Source: JALZAI01 sp038212215 (GTDB lineage: Bacteria > Actinomycetota > Actinomycetes > Mycobacteriales > Jatrophihabitantaceae). Taken from it: a DNA stretch of 34,288 bases. The stretch's first letter is position 1. Each line of letters begins with the position of its first letter. The notes under the pieces are model-generated. The model was not told where the DNA came from. It saw only the letters and a program-made list of their open reading frames with translations, and did not search any database. Position numbers and translations under genes: made by a program. Positions 30,552-34,288 of this stretch are shown one piece after another. Location of the stretch: NCBI GenBank assembly GCA_038212215.1, contig JBBQUT010000043.1, positions 1 to 34,288 of the forward strand, given 5' to 3'.

Positions 30552-33362
30552 CTAGAGGAGGTCAATCTCCCCTGCACGGCTGATCGCGCCCCGCCGTGTG
30601 TTGACGTCGAGTTTGGTGAAGATGTGTCGGGTGTGCGTCCGGAACGTGTTGACGGACATGAATAGCTGGCCGGCGATCTCGGGTCCGGTCAGTGTGGTCG
30701 CGAGCAGCCGGAGCACCTCGACCTCCCGCTCACTCAACGGCTCCAGGCCACCGGACGTGGGTGGACGGGTCTCGGTGGCCGCGTCCTGCCTGCGCTCGGC
30801 CGCCTGGAGCAGCGCCGTTGCCTCGTGCGAGCCGGGCAGGTCGGGGCTGCGGGCGGCAGCGCGGAGCAGCTCGCCTATCGCTGGTCCTTCGTCGAGGAAC
30901 AGCCGGCAATACCCGGCCGGGACGCCGGCGCGAAGCGCGCGACCCAGGTCGACAAGAGCGGCGTCCGGGTCGCCGCTGCGGTGATGCGCGAGGGCGCGCA
31001 CCAGCAAGGCCTCGATGAGGCTGCCGCCACGATCCGCGGCGTCGGCGGCGGCCACGAGCCGGTCCAGCAGCGTGACGGCCCCGTCGAGAGTGTCCAACTG
31101 TGAGCTGGCGCCTTCCTCGGCGATGAGCAGACGGGCAAGGGTGAGCTGGTCGTACTCGGCCAGGTAACTGGCCGAGTCCTGGGGGTTGATGTGGCGGTCG
31201 CGTGCCCACGTCGCCGCGTCGTCCAGCCGCCCTTGGGCGATGTGGACCCGCGCCTGGATGGCGGGGATGGGACGCACGTCAGGGAAGTAGCCGGGTAGGA
31301 ACAGCGGTTGTGCCTGCTCGAGCATGTCGACGGCGCCGTCCAGGTCCCCGCAGGCTACTAGCAGCCCGGCCATGGCGGTGTACCAGCGGTGCCGGTTCTC
31401 GGGCAGCGACGCCGGTTCACCCAGGTCACGCGCGGTCTGGAGGTGCGTCGCGGCCGCGTCGAGGTCGCCTTGTTCTCGGAGCACGTCGGCGAGGCCGACG
31501 TGCAGGTCACCGGTCGTGGATAGCACCGAACCTGAATGGGTTTCTGCCGTCGCGAGGGCGTGCTCGTAGAGTCGCCGCGCCTGGTCAGGCTGTCCGCGGG
31601 CGAGCCACATGGTGGCGAGGACGACGGTGGTGCCCAGCTCGTCGGTGAGGTTCCCGGCGGCGTGCAGGCTGTGCACTGCCTCGCTGAAGGTGTCCACCGC
31701 TGTGGGGAGGTCGCCGGCAGCCCAGGCGGCCAAGCCGAGAAACCCAGCGCCGCCGGAGCGGGCGACGTGGTCGCCCGGGCCGGCCAGGTCGAGGGCGCGG
31801 CGAGCGTGCGTAATGGTGCCCTCGACGTCACCGCGGGCTTGGGCGAGCGCTGCGCGGTAGACGGCGGCCTGAGCCGGCAGGGCGCGCACCTCCTTGTCCC
31901 GGGCGCGGGCGGCATCAGCCAGTCGACCCTGCCGCGGCACTCGCGCCGCCGAGAGCTCGCGGGTCGTCGATTCGGGGGCCGTGTCGGCGTCCTCGAGCCA
32001 CCCCTCCGCTCCGTCAATATCGCCCTCGGACAGCCGCGCCGAGACCATCTGCGTGGCAAGAAGCGCGCGGCTCCGCAGGACGTCGTCGGGCAACGCGTTC
32101 AGCCACCCACGCAGCGTGCGGTCCTGCCGTGCCTGCCGGGCTTCGGGCAACGCGAGTTCCAGCAGATCGGCCGCGTGCTCGACATCGGCCGCGGCGAGGG
32201 CGTGGTGAATGGCGTCGGCCAGCGTCCCCTGCTCGGCGTGCCAGTCACTGGCCGCCCGGTGCAAGGCGTGGACCCGAGCGGGGTTCTCGCCCTCGAGCCG
32301 GGCGCGCAGCGCGTCGGCGAAGAGGTGGTGGTAGCGGTACCACTCTCGCTGGTCGTCGAGTGGGATAAGAAAGAGGTTGTCGCGCTCCAGTCTCTCGAGC
32401 AGCCGTTGGCCGCCGTGACGGCCGGTGAGCGCGTCGCACAAGCCGCCGGTGAGCTGGTCGAGGACCGAGGTATCCAGGAGGAAGGTGCGTACCTGCTCAG
32501 GCTGGGTGGCCAGGACCTCCTCAAGCAGGTAGTCCAGGACGAACCGATGGCTGCCGGTGAACGCCTCGACAAACGCCGTGATGTCCCCGGATGACGCCCC
32601 GTCGCCGGCGCTGCTGAGGTGACCGCGGGCCGAGAGGGCCGCGAGCTGCAGGCCGGCCGCCCAGCCCTCGGTTCGGGCTTCCAGCGCCGCCACTTCGACC
32701 GGCCCCAGATGCAGGCCCATGACCTGGTTGAGGAAGGCGTCGGCCTCCTGTGCGGTGAAGCGCAGATCGGCGGCGCGGACCTCGAGCAGCTCCCCGCGGG
32801 CCCGTAGACGTGACAGCGGCAGGGGTGGATCCGCGCGCGTCGTCATGGCCACGGTGACCTGAGGTGGCAGGTGATCGAGCAGGAATCCCACCGCACGGTG
32901 CACCTCAGCAGTGTCGATGACGTGATAGTCGTCGAGCGCGACGACGGTCGGCCCGGCGAGCGCATCCAGGTCGTCGAGCAGGCTCGCGACGATGTCCTCG
33001 ACCGGGAGCCCCCGGTCGGTGTTGATCAGGGCCAGCGCGTCAGCCCCCACCTCGGGGCTGGCGGCCTGTAGCGCCGCCACGAGGTGGGTGAGGAACGCCC
33101 GTGGGTCGGCGTCGGTTGCGTCGAGGGACAGCCAGCCGACCCGCAGGGCTTGCGCCGGTCCGCGGTCGGGCGGGTTCTCCGTTCGGTCCCCGGTCAGCCA
33201 TTGGGACAGCAGGGTCGTCTTACCGAACCCGGCCGGAGCCGAAATGAGCACCAGCCGCGGCATCGTCGCCGGGTCCGTCGGGAGTTGGGCGATCAGTCGA
33301 TCGCGCGGGACGAGTCGACGGCGCGGGACCGGGACGCGCAAGGTGGTACCCGGGACCTGCAT
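30552..33362 (-). CDS. MalT-like LuxR-family ATP-dependent regulator
   Basis: The 936-residue protein has the architecture of large MalT-type activators. A P-loop NTPase domain has Walker A APAGFGKTT (residues 42-50) and Walker B VVALDDYHVID near 140. A winged-helix and a long TPR-like helical region follow (about 400-840, many repeats such as ALAQARGDVEGTITHARRAL). The C-terminal LuxR HTH reads LSEREVEVLRLLATTLTGPE, IAGQLFMSVNTFRTHTRHIF. ATP and an unknown inducer would control oligomerisation and DNA binding. No strong ribosome site precedes the ATG at 33362. It stops 141 bases from the membrane operon, and copies of one 41-bp element lie on both sides. Confidence 0.92.
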   Translation of the reverse strand: MQVPGTTLRVPVPRRRLVPRDRLIAQLPTDPATMPRLVLISAPAGFGKTTLLSQWLTGDRTENPPDRGPAQALRVGWLSLDATDADPRAFLTHLVAALQAASPEVGADALALINTDRGLPVEDIVASLLDDLDALAGPTVVALDDYHVIDTAEVHRAVGFLLDHLPPQVTVAMTTRADPPLPLSRLRARGELLEVRAADLRFTAQEADAFLNQVMGLHLGPVEVAALEARTEGWAAGLQLAALSARGHLSSAGDGASSGDITAFVEAFTGSHRFVLDYLLEEVLATQPEQVRTFLLDTSVLDQLTGGLCDALTGRHGGQRLLERLERDNLFLIPLDDQREWYRYHHLFADALRARLEGENPARVHALHRAASDWHAEQGTLADAIHHALAAADVEHAADLLELALPEARQARQDRTLRGWLNALPDDVLRSRALLATQMVSARLSEGDIDGAEGWLEDADTAPESTTRELSAARVPRQGRLADAARARDKEVRALPAQAAVYRAALAQARGDVEGTITHARRALDLAGPGDHVARSGGAGFLGLAAWAAGDLPTAVDTFSEAVHSLHAAGNLTDELGTTVVLATMWLARGQPDQARRLYEHALATAETHSGSVLSTTGDLHVGLADVLREQGDLDAAATHLQTARDLGEPASLPENRHRWYTAMAGLLVACGDLDGAVDMLEQAQPLFLPGYFPDVRPIPAIQARVHIAQGRLDDAATWARDRHINPQDSASYLAEYDQLTLARLLIAEEGASSQLDTLDGAVTLLDRLVAAADAADRGGSLIEALLVRALAHHRSGDPDAALVDLGRALRAGVPAGYCRLFLDEGPAIGELLRAAARSPDLPGSHEATALLQAAERRQDAATETRPPTSGGLEPLSEREVEVLRLLATTLTGPEIAGQLFMSVNTFRTHTRHIFTKLDVNTRRGAISRAGEIDLL

Positions 33363-33424
33363 CTGGTTAGCGTAGGTGCCCAGATCAGCCAGTCACCGTG
33401 AGAAGCGCAGGCGCGTCAGGGCGG

Positions 33425-33612
33425 TCAGCGAACTGCCTTGACGGGAAGGATGCATCCCGCGCCGGCGACGGCGCACGCGCCCGCGACGGTGAACAGGACG
33501 CGGTAGCTGCCGCCGCTGAGGTCGAGGATCGCCGGGCGATGGCGGCGACAAGGACGAAGATCTTGCCGCGGCCGGTACGGTCCGAGGGCCGCGTCTGCGC
33601 CTGGTGAGGCAC
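33425..33612 (-). pseudogene. MFS transporter C-terminal fragment, frameshifted
   Basis: Minus-strand reading gives DRTGRGKIFVLVAAIA in one frame, then AILDLSGGSYRVLFTVAGAC and AVAGAGCILPVKAVR in another, ending at TGA (33425-33427). The G.GSYRVLF..A..CA..GA..ILPV..VR pattern is the last membrane helix of many drug-resistance MFS transporters. The rest of the transporter is absent. Confidence 0.6.
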
Positions 33613-33642
33613 TGGGCCCTCATCAGGCGGCGTCGGACCTCC

Positions 33643-33799
33643 CTATCGCCTGCGACGCCACGGAATGACGGCGATGATGATGACCACCCAGAAGACCGCG
33701 CCGGCCTGCTCACGGATAGCCCGTCGACCTTGTCGTCCAACCACAGTGGCAGGCGATGACCCCGAGCCAACTCAGCTTCCACGCGACTTCGAACAGCAT
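33643..33799 (-). pseudogene. Small membrane protein gene broken by frameshifts
   Basis: The ATG at 33799 opens MLFEVAWKLSWLGVIA. The next part, LPLWLDDKVDG, is in a second frame, and REQAGAVFWVVIIIAVIPWR is in a third, ending at 33643. Put together this would be a two-helix membrane protein of about 50 residues. I do not know the family. It probably is a decayed gene or has two sequence errors. Its promoter region carries the same 41-bp element as the membrane operon at 30410. Confidence 0.5.
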
Positions 33800-33855
33800 G
33801 TTCCGATCCTCGGATCAGGTGTGAGCGGCGCTGTCGTCGACGCAAGGAGCCGTGA

Positions 33856-33896
33856 GGTGAGGCCACCTGACACGACGATGTGATCGGTCCGGTGAT
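33856..33896 (-). promoter_or_regulatory. 41-bp promoter-region element, copy B
   Basis: Partner of the element at 30478-30518. It keeps GACGATGTGA and GGTGAT at the two main blocks and lies 57 bases before the broken small membrane gene. The left half of the inverted repeat is changed (TGACAC), so this copy is less symmetric. Confidence 0.6.
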
Positions 33897-33978
33897 CATG
33901 CCCGACCACGTCCGAGTCAGTGCACGCAGGCTTTTCCAACCCTTCAGGCGGGATATGAAATGACATCGAAAATATTAC

Positions 33979-34012
33979 GAGAGTTGACTCTCAAATGCAA
34001 GTGCACTATCTT
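33979..34012 (+). promoter_or_regulatory. Promoter and operator of the tetR gene
   Basis: TTGACT (33984-33989), a 17-base spacer and TATCTT (34007-34012) form a good sigma-70-type promoter. The -35 box is inside an inverted repeat GAGAGT-TG-ACTCTC (33979-33992), a likely TetR operator. The start codon is only 6 bases after the -10 box, so the mRNA probably starts at the ATG. Confidence 0.65.
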
Positions 34013-34018
34013 TTCGTC

Positions 34019-34288
34019 ATGACTGACAGCCTCCGTGCCCGTAAGAAGCAGGCGGTGCGGGACCGGATGGGCGCCGTTGCCCGGCGACTTTTCCTGGAAC
34101 GGGGTTACAACGCCACGACCGTGGAGGACATCTGCGCGGAGGCGGACCTGTCAGTGGCGACGTTCTTCCGTTACTTCGAGACCAAGGAAGCCGCAGCGTT
34201 CCCGGATGAGGACTATCGGGTCGACGTGGCGCTGTCGATCCTCCGCGGCGCCCCGCAGCAGGAGCCGCTGCACGTCACGATCCGACGG
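34019..34288 (+). CDS. TetR/AcrR-family regulator (5' part, cut by window end)
   Basis: The first 90 residues include the TetR HTH: AVARRLFLERGYNATTVEDI, CAEADLSVATFFRYFETKEA. The FFRYFETKEA block is the typical end of the DNA-binding domain. The ligand domain lies beyond the window. The ATG at 34019 has no ribosome site, in line with a leaderless transcript. It is the first gene after the LuxR region on the plus strand, and autoregulation through the GAGAGT/ACTCTC repeat is likely. Confidence 0.9.
   Translation, partial: MTDSLRARKKQAVRDRMGAVARRLFLERGYNATTVEDICAEADLSVATFFRYFETKEAAAFPDEDYRVDVALSILRGAPQQEPLHVTIRR

Noticed and set aside
31536..32594. Plus-strand open frame of 352 codons inside the LuxR gene
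   Set aside because: Fully overlaps the LuxR coding region, has no ribosome site of note and no recognisable domain.
1..34288. CRISPR array, rRNA, functional tRNA or complete insertion sequence
   Set aside because: I saw no regularly spaced repeats, no rRNA-like stretch, no full cloverleaf and no transposase with intact ends.

Overview
The window is GC-rich with short intergenic gaps, many ATGA/TGATG/GTGA gene overlaps, GTG starts and families common in Actinomycetes (a MalT-like LuxR giant, DUF2306, an actinobacterial-style inositol cluster). I read it as the chromosome of a soil-type actinobacterium; the genus cannot be fixed from this sequence alone.

Left part (1-7.6 kb): a SRPBCC gene coupled to an upstream gene cut by the window edge, then a lactate-use set: a nickel-pincer racemase LarA, a fused FAD/Fe-S D-lactate dehydrogenase and a LldP-type lactate permease. 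Directly behind larA lie decayed pieces that read as LarB and LarC, the enzymes that help make the LarA cofactor.

Middle (7.6-24.7 kb): polyol/inositol catabolism. A LacI gene faces an iolE-like dehydratase plus a Gfo/Idh dehydrogenase across a 16-bp perfect palindrome. A minus-strand operon runs from 20450 down to 11494: iolA (broken), an ABC importer (binding protein, permease, ATPase), a Gfo/Idh dehydrogenase, iolC, a Cgl0159-type aldolase candidate, iolB (broken) and iolD. A GntR/UTRA regulator faces this operon across two palindromes. A second LacI gene faces a second Gfo/Idh plus TIM-barrel isomerase pair, and its two operators resemble the first LacI palindrome. The expected flow is import, oxidation of the inositol ring (Gfo/Idh), dehydration (IolE), ring opening (IolD), isomerisation (IolB), phosphorylation (IolC), aldol cleavage and oxidative decarboxylation (IolA). 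IolB and IolA both carry internal deletions plus frameshifts here, so the local pathway looks incomplete unless other copies exist or the sequence has errors.

Right part (24.7-34.3 kb): a graveyard of fragments (DUF6933-like, metallo-beta-lactamase fold, short-chain dehydrogenase), a SnoaL-like gene, a PAS-GAF-GGDEF diguanylate cyclase, a gene-poor stretch with an imperfect direct repeat, a three-gene minus-strand membrane-protein operon, a 936-residue MalT-like LuxR regulator, two more decayed genes and the start of a TetR gene with a promoter that implies a leaderless mRNA. The membrane operon and a decayed small membrane gene on the far side of the LuxR gene share a 41-bp promoter-region element (33 of 41 bases identical without gaps), which suggests one regulon around this LuxR protein.
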